From the NCBI RefSeq assembly GCF_001571065.1, contig NZ_BCSW01000002.1, positions 1 through 64,000 on the forward strand: a DNA stretch of 64,000 bases. The letters are read 5' to 3'. A model generated the notes under the pieces. That model saw only the letters and a list, made by a program, of their open reading frames with translations. It did no database searches and had not been told where the DNA came from. Position 1 is the first letter of the stretch. Every line of letters begins with the position of its first letter. The DNA comes from Dietzia cinnamea NBRC 102147 (GTDB taxonomy: Bacteria > Actinomycetota > Actinomycetes > Mycobacteriales > Mycobacteriaceae). The translations under genes were made by a program, and so were the position numbers. Of this stretch, positions 57,182 to 64,000 are shown piece after piece.

Positions 57182-57868
57182 TCAGTCGAGGACGGTGCCG
57201 TCGTCGAGGTGGGAGAGCGAGCCGCCGTCAGGGCGCTCCCCGGTGGCGAGGTAGACGATGCGGTTGGCGATGCTCACGGTGTGGTCGGCGAAACGCTCGT
57301 AGTACCGCGCCAGCAACGCCAGGTCGACCGCGCTGACCGACCCGTGCGGCCAGTCCTCCGACGAGATCTCCTTCATGAGGTCGGCGTGGAGTTGGTCTAC
57401 GGCGTCGTCGTCGTCGTTGAGAGTCCGCGCCTTGTCGGCGTCGTGGTCGCTGAGCAGGGTCGTGAGCTGTCGGGCCATCACGCCGTCGCGGCGGGCCATC
57501 TCGCGGATGAGGGGGACGACGGGCTCGGGAACGACCGGGTGCGGATGCCGACGTCGGGCCACTCGTGCGATGTGGCCGGCGAGCGCGGACATCCGTGTGA
57601 AGTGTTCGACGATGTAGATGCCCGAGACCACCTGGCGGAGGTCACCGGCGACAGGCGCCTCGAGTAGGAGGAGCTCGAAGGCGTGCTGCTCGCTCACCTC
57701 ACGGAGGTCCTCCAGTTCGGCGGCGCCGTCGATCACCTCTGTGGCGGCGACCTCGTCAGCGTCGAGCAGGGCGGCGGTGGCGCGCTCGAGCAACCGGGTG
57801 TTCGTCTCACAGAAGCGGATCAGCTGGTCCTCGAACTCGTCGAGCTTGGATCGGAAAACAGTACGCAT
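57182..57868 (-). CDS. phoU: Phosphate signalling protein PhoU
   Basis: A 228-residue PhoU of two three-helix repeats. The metal-site motifs EDLREVSEQHAFELLLLEAP (first repeat; D/E-x-x-x-D type) and YYERFADHTVSIANRIVYLA (second repeat) are intact, as is the HFTRMSALAGHIARVA helix. It connects the Pst transporter to the PhoR-type kinase and limits phosphate uptake. A TACAGT box 6 bases before the ATG predicts a leaderless message. No pst genes are in the window. Confidence 0.95.
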   Translation of the reverse strand: MRTVFRSKLDEFEDQLIRFCETNTRLLERATAALLDADEVAATEVIDGAAELEDLREVSEQHAFELLLLEAPVAGDLRQVVSGIYIVEHFTRMSALAGHIARVARRRHPHPVVPEPVVPLIREMARRDGVMARQLTTLLSDHDADKARTLNDDDDAVDQLHADLMKEISSEDWPHGSVSAVDLALLARYYERFADHTVSIANRIVYLATGERPDGGSLSHLDDGTVLD

Positions 57869-57874
57869 GACACC

Positions 57875-57880
57875 ACTGTA
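57875..57880 (-). promoter_or_regulatory. -10 box of phoU (leaderless)
   Basis: TACAGT on the minus strand ends 6 bases before the ATG at 57868. Confidence 0.5.
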
Positions 57881-57965
57881 GTTGCGCGGTCGGGGCTCCG
57901 GCTCTCCGTTCTCCCAGTGTTCACCGCGCCGCCCTCCGGAAAGGGGGAGCCCGCCCGGGAATAGT

Positions 57966-57994
57966 TAGACAGAACTGTCTGTTCTCTCTACCGT
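57966..57994 (+). promoter_or_regulatory. Promoter with TetR-type operator of the DUF4242/ABC operon
   Basis: TAGACA (57966-57971), a 17-base spacer and TACCGT (57989-57994). The palindrome AGACAGAACTGTCT (57967-57980; 6-base arms around AA) covers the -35 box. Such AGACAG/CTGTCT sites are typical TetR-family operators; no TetR gene is nearby, so its regulator lies outside this window. Confidence 0.55.
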
Positions 57995-58039
57995 GGGGCC
58001 AGACGACGAGACGACGCCCCGGGAAAGGAACACCCCCCA

Positions 58040-58582
58040 ATGACCCTCTTCCTCTACGAGATCACCCCCTCGGCGGAGCAGCAGACCGACCCCTCCGCGC
58101 TGATCGATTCCATCGCCTCGACCCTCGCGGGCTCCGGCGCCGAGGTCATCGAGACCCAGGTGACCAAGGGCGCCTCCCGCGTCTTCACCATCATCGAGCT
58201 CCCCGACGACGAGAACGGTGCCTGCGCCTTCGAGGCACCCGCCCTGGACGCGTCCGCGATCGGTGCGGCCGAGGTCACCGAGCCCGCGCAGGTGCGTCTC
58301 GTGGGCACCGACCTCGAGACCATCAAGGCGGCCCGTCCCGAGGCCGGCTACCTGGTCGAGTGGGACATCCCAGCCGAGATCGACATGGACACCTACCTCA
58401 CGCGCAAGAAGGAGAAGTCCCCGAAGTACGCGGAGATCCCCGAGGTCTCCTTCCTGCGCACCTACGTCCGTGAGGACACGGACAAGTGCCTGTGCTTCTA
58501 CAACGCCCCGGACACCGACGCCGTCGTCCGCGCGCGTGAGATCGTGTCCACCCCCATCTCGCGTCTGCACGAGCTGGCATGA
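58040..58582 (+). CDS. DUF4242-type protein
   Basis: A 180-residue soluble protein made of two ferredoxin-like halves. The second half (SFLRTYVREDTDKCLCFYNA, DAVVRAREIVSTPISRLHEL) matches the DUF4242 pattern of nickel-binding SCO4226-like proteins; the first half (LFLYEITPSAEQQTDPSALI) is the more diverged copy. Its role here is unclear. It starts an operon with a flavoprotein and an ABC importer (4-bp overlap with the next gene). AAAGGAA precedes the ATG. Confidence 0.75.
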   Translation: MTLFLYEITPSAEQQTDPSALIDSIASTLAGSGAEVIETQVTKGASRVFTIIELPDDENGACAFEAPALDASAIGAAEVTEPAQVRLVGTDLETIKAARPEAGYLVEWDIPAEIDMDTYLTRKKEKSPKYAEIPEVSFLRTYVREDTDKCLCFYNAPDTDAVVRAREIVSTPISRLHELA

Positions 58583-59697
58583 GCGACTCCGCGACCGACA
58601 CCATCACCCACGACCTCGGGGCTCCCAGGGCCCGGCTCGCCGCCGGTGAGTTCGGCAGTGTCGACGTGGCGGGTCTCGTCGCGGTGATCGACTCCGTCGC
58701 CGCACGCGCCTCCGCGCTGGACCGGAACGAGGCGGATCTGCGTCAGGACATCGCCGCACTCGCCGACCTCGGCCTCTTCGACGTGGACCGCACGCCGGTC
58801 TCCGCCGCCGCCGCGGTCATCGAGGCGGTGGCCACGGAGAGCCTGGCCGTCGCGTTCGCAGCGTGGGCGCAGCGGATGACCGCCGCCTACCTGCGGCACT
58901 CGGCCGACCGCTCCGACGCGGCGGCCCGGACCTACCGGGCCGTCGCGGACGGCGGCCGCCCCGGCGTCACCGGGATGGCCGCAGCCCAGCGGCAGGTAGT
59001 CGGCCTCGGCAACGTCCCGATCTCCGCGACGAAGGTCGACGGTGGTTACCGGATCGACGGACCGATCGCGTGGGCGTCCAACGTGTACCCGGACAGCACG
59101 ATCGTTCTCGCGGCCAACACCGAGGACGGGCGCAGCCTGGTCGTCACCTTCGACGCCTCCGCGCCCGGCGTGGAGATCCGCAATGCTCCGGACCTCCTGG
59201 CACTCAACGCGACCGCCTCCATGATGATCGGTCTGGACAGCGTGATCGTCCCCGACGAGCAGGTGCTCGGCGAGGATCTCGCCGACTTCCTGTCCGGCGT
59301 GCGCCCCCAGTTCCTGGTCCTCCAGGCCGCGTTCTGCTCGGGCGTCGCCGCCCGGTCTCTGACCGAGGCCGAGGGGCGGCTCGAAGGACTCGGTGCCTTC
59401 TACTCGGACGAGCACGCCGACCTCGCTGCTCGTCATGCGCATATGCACTCCGAACTGCACCGACTCGGTGCGGCACCGCACGAGGCGTCGCTGAAGGATC
59501 TTCTGCTCCTGCGACTCGACGGGGCTGAGATCGCGCCGGCGGCGACCCGGCTCGAGGCCGTCCTCTGCGGGGGGATGGGGTACGCCCAGACGGCCCCTGC
59601 GAACCGTCGGATGAGGGAGGCGGCGTTCCTTCCCGTGCAGTCGCCCTCCCAGTCTCAGCTGCGGTGGGAGCTCGACCGGCTCGGGGTCGCGCCGTGA
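58579..59697 (+). CDS. Acyl-CoA-dehydrogenase-like flavoprotein
   Basis: A 372-residue protein of the acyl-CoA dehydrogenase superfamily. The middle domain (PGVTGMAAAQRQVVGLGNVP, GGYRIDGPIAWASNVYPDST) and the C-terminal helices are recognisable, but no catalytic Glu in a GT-x-E-IQ motif is seen (the end is CGGMGYAQTAPANRRMREAA). It may belong to the monooxygenase-like branch with DszC/SfnC, which attack sulfur compounds. Its operon with a NitT/TauT-type importer fits use of a sulfonated or similar substrate (inference). The ATG overlaps the DUF4242 stop, and its stop overlaps the ABC GTG. Confidence 0.8.
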   Translation: MSDSATDTITHDLGAPRARLAAGEFGSVDVAGLVAVIDSVAARASALDRNEADLRQDIAALADLGLFDVDRTPVSAAAAVIEAVATESLAVAFAAWAQRMTAAYLRHSADRSDAAARTYRAVADGGRPGVTGMAAAQRQVVGLGNVPISATKVDGGYRIDGPIAWASNVYPDSTIVLAANTEDGRSLVVTFDASAPGVEIRNAPDLLALNATASMMIGLDSVIVPDEQVLGEDLADFLSGVRPQFLVLQAAFCSGVAARSLTEAEGRLEGLGAFYSDEHADLAARHAHMHSELHRLGAAPHEASLKDLLLLRLDGAEIAPAATRLEAVLCGGMGYAQTAPANRRMREAAFLPVQSPSQSQLRWELDRLGVAP

Positions 59698-60440
59698 CGG
59701 CCGGAGTGCTCGAGAAGCCCGTGGCCGTCAGCGTCACGGGCCTCCAGCACCGGTTGCCCGGTGGTCGGCCGTTGTTCACCGACCTCGATCTGCAGGTCCG
59801 GTCCGGTGAGTCGCTCGTCCTCCTCGGCCCGTCCGGCGTCGGTAAGTCCACTCTCCTCCGGCTCCTGGCGGGGCTGGAGGAACCGGCCGGCGGCGAACTC
59901 CGTGTCGGTTCGGGCAGCATCGGCGGCGGTGGCCACTCCTATGCCGTGGTCTTCCAGAAGCCGCTGCTGTACCCGTGGCTCACGGTGCGGGAGAACGTGG
60001 CGCTGGGCGGCCGGTTCCGTGCACTGCGGGGCCGCGTCGACGCGCGTCACGTCGATGATCTTCTCGACCACTTCGGTATCGCCGAGCTCGCCGACTCCCG
60101 CCCCGATCAGATCTCGGGCGGGCAGGCGCAGCGGGTCGCGGTCGTCCGTGCCGCGGCGACGCGCCCGGAGATCCTCCTGCTCGACGAGCCGTTCAGCGCA
60201 CTCGACCCGGTCACCCGGGCTGATTCGCAGCGGTGGCTCGTCGGTGTGACGGCCGACCTCGGGGTCACCTCGGTGATGGTGACGCATGACGTGGACGAGG
60301 CACTGGTCGTGGGCTCTCGCATCGCGCTGCTCGGCTCATCGGGCCGCGTGCAGCAGGAGTGGACGAACCCCTCTCACGGCACCACCGACTCGGATCCGGC
60401 CCTGCGAGAGAGCATTCTCGCCGCCTACCGGACCGCCTGA
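59694..60440 (+). CDS. ABC importer ATPase, NitT/TauT type
   Basis: A 248-residue SsuB/TauB-like ATPase. Walker A LLGPSGVGKSTLLR (about residues 43-56), Q-loop VVFQKPLLYPWLTVRENVAL, signature ISGGQAQRVAVVRAAA, Walker B EILLLDEPFSALDPVTR and the H-loop VMVTHDVDEAL are all intact. It energises the permease encoded at 61640. GTG start in a GTGA overlap with the flavoprotein gene. Confidence 0.92.
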   Translation: MTAGVLEKPVAVSVTGLQHRLPGGRPLFTDLDLQVRSGESLVLLGPSGVGKSTLLRLLAGLEEPAGGELRVGSGSIGGGGHSYAVVFQKPLLYPWLTVRENVALGGRFRALRGRVDARHVDDLLDHFGIAELADSRPDQISGGQAQRVAVVRAAATRPEILLLDEPFSALDPVTRADSQRWLVGVTADLGVTSVMVTHDVDEALVVGSRIALLGSSGRVQQEWTNPSHGTTDSDPALRESILAAYRTA

Positions 60441-60451
60441 CCGTCGCGGCG

Positions 60452-61639
60452 ATGTCTGATTCTGCCGGGGCCAGGGGCCCCCTTCTCGACCGGCGGGCTC
60501 TGCTCAGGGCCGGAGGTGCCCTCGCCGTCGGGGCCGGTGCCCTCGGGGGCGCCGCCTCGCTCGGCTCGCTGGTCACGGCGGCGACGGCGTCGCGGGGCGC
60601 GGCCACCGACGACCTCCGGATCGGCTACCTGCCGATCACCGACGCGGCCCCCCTGCTCGTCGCGCACGGTGACGGATACTTCGAGCGGCAGCGGCTCATC
60701 GTCGGTCGGCCGGTGCTGTTCCGGTCCTGGTCGTCGCTCATGGAAGCGTTCCTCACCCGCCAGGTGGACCTCATCCACCTGCTCATGCCCTCGGCCGTCC
60801 AGCTCCGGTACGTGATCGGCGCGGACGTCAAGGTGGTGAGTTGGAACCACACCGGCGGCGGGGCCATCACGGTGGCCCCGGACGTGACGGAGATCGGCCA
60901 ACTCGCCGGCACCCAGGTGGCGATCCCCGGTTGGTGGTCGATCCACAACATCTTGCTGCAGCGGGTCCTACGCGCGCACGGTCTCACTCCCGTGGCGCGA
61001 CGGGCCCCGAGCCGGCCGGAGGACACCGTCGAACTCGTCGTCATGGGGCCGTCCGACATGATCCCGGCGCTCGCCACCGGCTCCATCTCGGCCTTCACCG
61101 TCGCCGACCCGTTCAACGCCGGTGCGGTCGCGCAGGGCGTCGGCTCGCTGCACATGCTGCTCGATCAGGTGTGGCGGGATCACGCCTGCTGCGTCACGGT
61201 CGTGCACCGGGAGCTGATCGACAACCGACCGGACACCGTCCAGGCTCTCGTCGACGCCGCCGTCGCGGCGCAGCTCGGGATCACCGCGGATCGCTCCGCG
61301 GCCGCCGCGATCCTGTCCGGAAAGGGCTATCTGCCGCAGCCGCCCAAAGCGGTCGACGTGGCCATGACCGGCACAGTTCCCGACCCCGACGGCGGACCCG
61401 CGCGCAACCGGATCGACTTCCACCCGTATCCGTTCCCCAGTTTCACCGCCGAGCTGGTGAGGCAGATGCGGACGACGGTCGTCGACGGGGAGACCCGCTT
61501 CCTCGACGGCCTCGACCCCGCGGGCGTACATGGCGAACTCGTCGACGACGGGTTCGTCCGCACCGCGATCGCCCGCCACGGCGGGCCCGCCGCCCTCGGT
61601 CTCCCCGCCTCGCTGACCCGACACGAACGGCTGATCTAG
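60452..61639 (+). CDS. ABC importer substrate-binding protein, NitT/TauT type
   Basis: A 395-residue SsuA/NrtA-like binding protein. The N-terminus has a twin-arginine-like motif (LLDRRALLRAGGALAVGAGA), so it is probably exported folded by Tat. The mature part starts LRIGYLPITDAAPLLVAHGD, then SSLMEAFLTRQVDLIHLLMP, TQVAIPGWWSIHNILLQRVL. The ligand cannot be read; aliphatic sulfonates, taurine, nitrate and pyrimidine precursors are all possible for the family. It starts 12 bp after the ATPase. Confidence 0.9.
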   Translation: MSDSAGARGPLLDRRALLRAGGALAVGAGALGGAASLGSLVTAATASRGAATDDLRIGYLPITDAAPLLVAHGDGYFERQRLIVGRPVLFRSWSSLMEAFLTRQVDLIHLLMPSAVQLRYVIGADVKVVSWNHTGGGAITVAPDVTEIGQLAGTQVAIPGWWSIHNILLQRVLRAHGLTPVARRAPSRPEDTVELVVMGPSDMIPALATGSISAFTVADPFNAGAVAQGVGSLHMLLDQVWRDHACCVTVVHRELIDNRPDTVQALVDAAVAAQLGITADRSAAAAILSGKGYLPQPPKAVDVAMTGTVPDPDGGPARNRIDFHPYPFPSFTAELVRQMRTTVVDGETRFLDGLDPAGVHGELVDDGFVRTAIARHGGPAALGLPASLTRHERLI

Positions 61640-62563
61640 ATGACACGCACCGACTCCACGCCGGATCCGGGCACCGACCCGGTGGCGGCCGACCCGATGA
61701 TCGCCGGGCCCGGAGCCCCCGAGCTCGGCGCCGCCAGCGCCGCCGCGGACCGGGGATCGGACGAGCGCGCGACCCCGAGCGTTCGCCGGGGTCGTCGCGG
61801 TGTCGGCGCAGGGGGGCTCGCCGCTCGCTGGGGAGCCGGCCTGGTGGGCCTTCTCCTGGGGCTCGCGGTCTGGGCTCTTCTCACCTCCGGCCTCGTCACC
61901 GATGACCCGGTGATCGGAGGCATGTCCCCGGCGGAGACGTGGTCCGGTTTCGGCGACCTGCTCGACCGTGGGGTGTTGCTCTCCGATGCCGCGGTCAGTC
62001 TGTACCGCCTGGTAGCCGGGCTCGCGGTGGCCGCTCTGCTCGGTGTCCCACTCGGGCTGTGGCTCGGCCTACGTCGGCGCGCCGAGGCGGTCGCGGGCCC
62101 GCTCGTCCAGTTCCTCCGGATGATCTCGCCGTTGTCGTGGGCGCCTGTCGCGATCGCCGTCTTCGGGATCGGCAACGAGCCGGTGATCTTCCTCGTCGCC
62201 GCGGCGGCGATCTGGCCGATCATGCTCTCCACCTCGTCCGGCGTCCACGCGATGGACCCGGGTTATCTCGACGTGGCCCGCACGATGGGCGCCAGCGGGT
62301 GGGAGCGACTGACGCGGGTCGTCATCCCGGCGGTGAGACCGGCGATCCTCGGCGGTATCCGGCTCGCCCTGGGCACGGCGTGGATCGTGTTGGTGCCCGC
62401 GGAGATGCTCGGAGTTCGGTCGGGGCTGGGTTATCAGATCCTCAACGCCCGCGATCAGCTGGCCTACGACCAGGTCATGGCCGTGATCCTGGTCATCGGC
62501 GTGCTGGGGTTCGCGCTGGACTCGCTGTCCCGGCTCATCCTGCGGGAGCGCACCGCGCGCTGA
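61640..62563 (+). CDS. ABC importer permease, NitT/TauT type
   Basis: A 307-residue SsuC/TauC-like permease with about six helices. The cytoplasmic EAA loop is DVARTMGASGWERLTRVVIP (the ATPase-docking motif). A disordered N-terminus of 60 residues precedes the first helix (GLLLGLAVWALLTSGLV). Its ATG follows directly after the TAG of the binding-protein gene, so it is translationally coupled. It is the last gene of the operon that begins at 58040. Confidence 0.92.
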   Translation: MTRTDSTPDPGTDPVAADPMIAGPGAPELGAASAAADRGSDERATPSVRRGRRGVGAGGLAARWGAGLVGLLLGLAVWALLTSGLVTDDPVIGGMSPAETWSGFGDLLDRGVLLSDAAVSLYRLVAGLAVAALLGVPLGLWLGLRRRAEAVAGPLVQFLRMISPLSWAPVAIAVFGIGNEPVIFLVAAAAIWPIMLSTSSGVHAMDPGYLDVARTMGASGWERLTRVVIPAVRPAILGGIRLALGTAWIVLVPAEMLGVRSGLGYQILNARDQLAYDQVMAVILVIGVLGFALDSLSRLILRERTAR

Positions 62564-62606
62564 CGCGCGGCCCCGGCGGTGGCCGGTGCAGGTGCGGGCG
62601 CAGGGC

Positions 62607-63089
62607 TCATACCCGGCGCAACTCCGAGCGCAGGTGGTGCGTGAGGGGTACACCCACGGCGGCCATCGCGAATGTCGTCACCATCCGGTCGCCGACGATC
62701 TCGTATCGGCGACTGGTGGTGACGACCTCCTTGGCGGTGGCACTGCCCACGACGCGCGAGTCGAATTCCAACACGACGGTGTCGGCCTCTGCGACGACCG
62801 TGCCTTCACACAGCTCGGTCTGCCCGGTGGGCTGGGCGAGGACGAACTCGGCCACGCCGTCGCGGGGCGCTCGGAGGAACCCTGTCTCGGTGTGCATGGG
62901 CGAGCCGTTCGGTGCCCACGTCCGCTGGGTGTAGTGCAGGAAGGGTTTCCCGACATCCGTGAACGTGAGCTCCTCGGTGTAGGAGAAGTCGTCGATCGTC
63001 GGGTACGTCCCCGCGCCGTTCCCCTTCCAGGAGCCGAGGAGTGCCGCCAGGGGCGTGAGGTTCGGGGCGAGCGTCGATGCGGGATCCAT
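62607..63089 (-). CDS. Nitrobindin-like (FABP family) heme-binding protein
   Basis: A 160-residue ten-strand barrel protein. The family signature GSWKGNGAGTYPTIDDFSY (about residues 19-37; GxWxGxG) and the C-terminal LTHHLRSELRRV with the proximal heme His are present. Nitrobindins bind ferric heme and turn peroxynitrite into nitrate (family knowledge). A TAGTCT box 7 bases before the ATG suggests a leaderless transcript. It is convergent with the ABC permease gene. Confidence 0.92.
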   Translation of the reverse strand: MDPASTLAPNLTPLAALLGSWKGNGAGTYPTIDDFSYTEELTFTDVGKPFLHYTQRTWAPNGSPMHTETGFLRAPRDGVAEFVLAQPTGQTELCEGTVVAEADTVVLEFDSRVVGSATAKEVVTTSRRYEIVGDRMVTTFAMAAVGVPLTHHLRSELRRV

Positions 63090-63096
63090 GGCCGAG

Positions 63097-63102
63097 AGAC
63101 TA
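63097..63102 (-). promoter_or_regulatory. -10 box of the nitrobindin gene (leaderless)
   Basis: TAGTCT on the minus strand ends 7 bases before the ATG at 63089. Confidence 0.5.
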
Positions 63103-63174
63103 GGCCACGGCCGGGCACGCGGCGGTCTCCGGCGCCGGGTTCGTAGCGATCGCCGGGTTCGCGGCGACAGCTGA

Positions 63175-63702
63175 TCAACCGTCCCAGACCGGGTTACCGT
63201 CCTCGTCGAGCCGCAGGCCCTCGCTCGGCGTGTGCTCGGTGATCGAGCCGGAGTGCATCAGGTGCCCCACCGGCAGCTCGTGGACGGTCGCCACCACGTC
63301 AGCGACAATTCTCCGGTGGCAGCGCCACCACACCGATTCCGAGCACATCACCGCGACCCGCCGCTCGTGCGCGTCCGCCACGACGCGGGCGAGGGCCTCG
63401 CGAAAGGCGGGGTCGCGGGTCCAGGCGCTGTACGCCCGGAACGCCTCCACGCGCCACCATGTGTCGGGCGACCGCCGTCGTTGTTCGGCATCGAGGTGTC
63501 GGCGCCCGCCGAGGGCCTCCTCCCAGCGGTAGTCGATGCCGGCCTCCCCGACGATCTCGGGAACGGCGCCCTTGGCCGCCGCCTCGTTGGCACGGCTACC
63601 GGGGAACCTCCGGATGTCCACGAGGAGCTCGACCCCGGCGCCGCGGAGCAGGCGGGCTAGTTCGTCGCGGTCGAGTCGGCCGTGTCCGACGGTGAGGAGC
63701 AT
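63175..63702 (-). CDS. DUF488 family protein
   Basis: A 175-residue DUF488 protein. LLTVGHGRLDRDELARLLRG, LLVDIRRFPGSRANEAAAKG, YRWEEALGGRR and the CSESVWWRCHRRIVADVV cysteine region fit the family. DUF488 proteins are widespread and have no settled function; some are proposed DNA/RNA-binding or nucleotide-related enzymes. The ATG overlaps the stop of the DUF808 gene (TGATG). Confidence 0.92.
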   Translation of the reverse strand: MLLTVGHGRLDRDELARLLRGAGVELLVDIRRFPGSRANEAAAKGAVPEIVGEAGIDYRWEEALGGRRHLDAEQRRRSPDTWWRVEAFRAYSAWTRDPAFREALARVVADAHERRVAVMCSESVWWRCHRRIVADVVATVHELPVGHLMHSGSITEHTPSEGLRLDEDGNPVWDG

Positions 63703-64000
63703 CAGCGATCGGTCTCCCGTCCCGTCCCCTCGGTCGCCCGCGGGTCGCCGCCGCCGGCAACGCCGCCGCCGCGAGGCGCATCGCGGTGTCCGTCACCGGA
63801 TCCCCGCCGGGGGATCAGGTGCATGACCGCGACGATCACCGCACCCACGGCGAGGCCGAAGACGAGGGCGCACGCCGTGTCGACCAGCCATCCGAGTACG
63901 GCGCCCACGCCGGCGACGCCGGCCGCGGGCTCCGCCAGGACGTGCACGAGGTCGTACGGCGCGGTCACACCGAGCTCGCCGAGGCCCACGAGAAGGATGT
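63702..64000 (-). CDS. DUF808 family membrane protein, 3' part only
   Basis: The C-terminal part of a DUF808 (YedI-like) membrane protein cut by the window edge. TAPYDLVHVLAEPAAGVAGV, LGWLVDTACALVFGLAVGAV and IVAVMHLIPRRG match the last membrane helices of the family, which ends in the VxHLxP motif. About 40 disordered residues follow. The Met at 63989 is internal, so the start is outside the window. Function unknown. Confidence 0.75.
   Translation of the reverse strand, partial: ILLVGLGELGVTAPYDLVHVLAEPAAGVAGVGAVLGWLVDTACALVFGLAVGAVIVAVMHLIPRRGSGDGHRDAPRGGGVAGGGDPRATEGTGRETDR

Noticed and set aside
57121-57185. Short plus-strand text VIEIREEDPVIWPGIAAVGAG after ilvD
   Set aside because: It reads like protein but has no start codon and runs into phoU; nothing supports a gene.

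Overview
The window is a chromosomal segment of a very GC-rich actinobacterium of the order Mycobacteriales. The order of the core genes (PIN-PhoH protein, class II fumarase, glpX, a DUF4245 protein, xseB, xseA, a lipid-droplet-associated protein, ispH, a DUF6542 protein, an AI-2E family protein, ychF) matches the syntenic block of mycobacteria and rhodococci. The very high GC and short intergenic spaces suggest Dietzia or a close relative; this is inference. No rRNA, tRNA, insertion sequence, phage gene or CRISPR array was recognised.

1-9 kb: a LysR-type substrate-binding protein and a TetR regulator, then a co-directional catabolic set: acyl-CoA ligase, MHS-type transporter, APH-fold kinase, SDR, ACAD10/11-like acyl-CoA dehydrogenase and thiolase. 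The enzyme set resembles the levulinate/4-hydroxyacid (Lva) route. A perfect 18-bp palindrome lies just downstream of the ligase promoter. 9-17.3 kb: an alcohol dehydrogenase and a second acyl-CoA set with a divergent GntR/MaoC pair. This set is decaying: a CoA-transferase remnant, an acyl-CoA dehydrogenase with a frameshift and an internal deletion, and a thiolase lacking its second catalytic cysteine.

17.3-28.6 kb: the conserved housekeeping block. A 39-codon ORF overlaps the PIN-PhoH gene by 4 bp, as expected of a phoAT-like antitoxin. 28.6-40.4 kb: small accessory genes, including an AraC-DinB regulator with a RibD-type reductase, a frameshifted small membrane gene, a MesD/MesX folate-independent methionine synthase pair with a divergent LysR gene, YtoQ, a mismatch glycosylase, a YdhR-type protein, a pseudouridine synthase and a major-facilitator transporter fused to two CBS domains.

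40.4-57.9 kb: monomeric isocitrate dehydrogenase, a heterodimeric ABC exporter whose two ATPase domains are degenerate in complementary ways, dodecin, an isocitrate-lyase-superfamily enzyme, a second pseudouridine synthase with an overlapping 58-codon gene, a membrane protein reading without a stop into a luciferase-like oxidoreductase gene, photolyase, an arylsulfatase remnant, ilvD and phoU. 57.9-64 kb: an operon of a DUF4242 protein, an acyl-CoA-dehydrogenase-like flavoprotein and a NitT/TauT-type ABC importer behind a TetR-type palindrome, then nitrobindin-like, DUF488 and (cut by the window edge) DUF808 genes.

Two regularities run through the window. Many genes have a TAnnnT-like -10 box 6-8 bases before the start codon, which predicts leaderless mRNAs. 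Several gene junctions carry long GC-rich hairpins without a T-tract.
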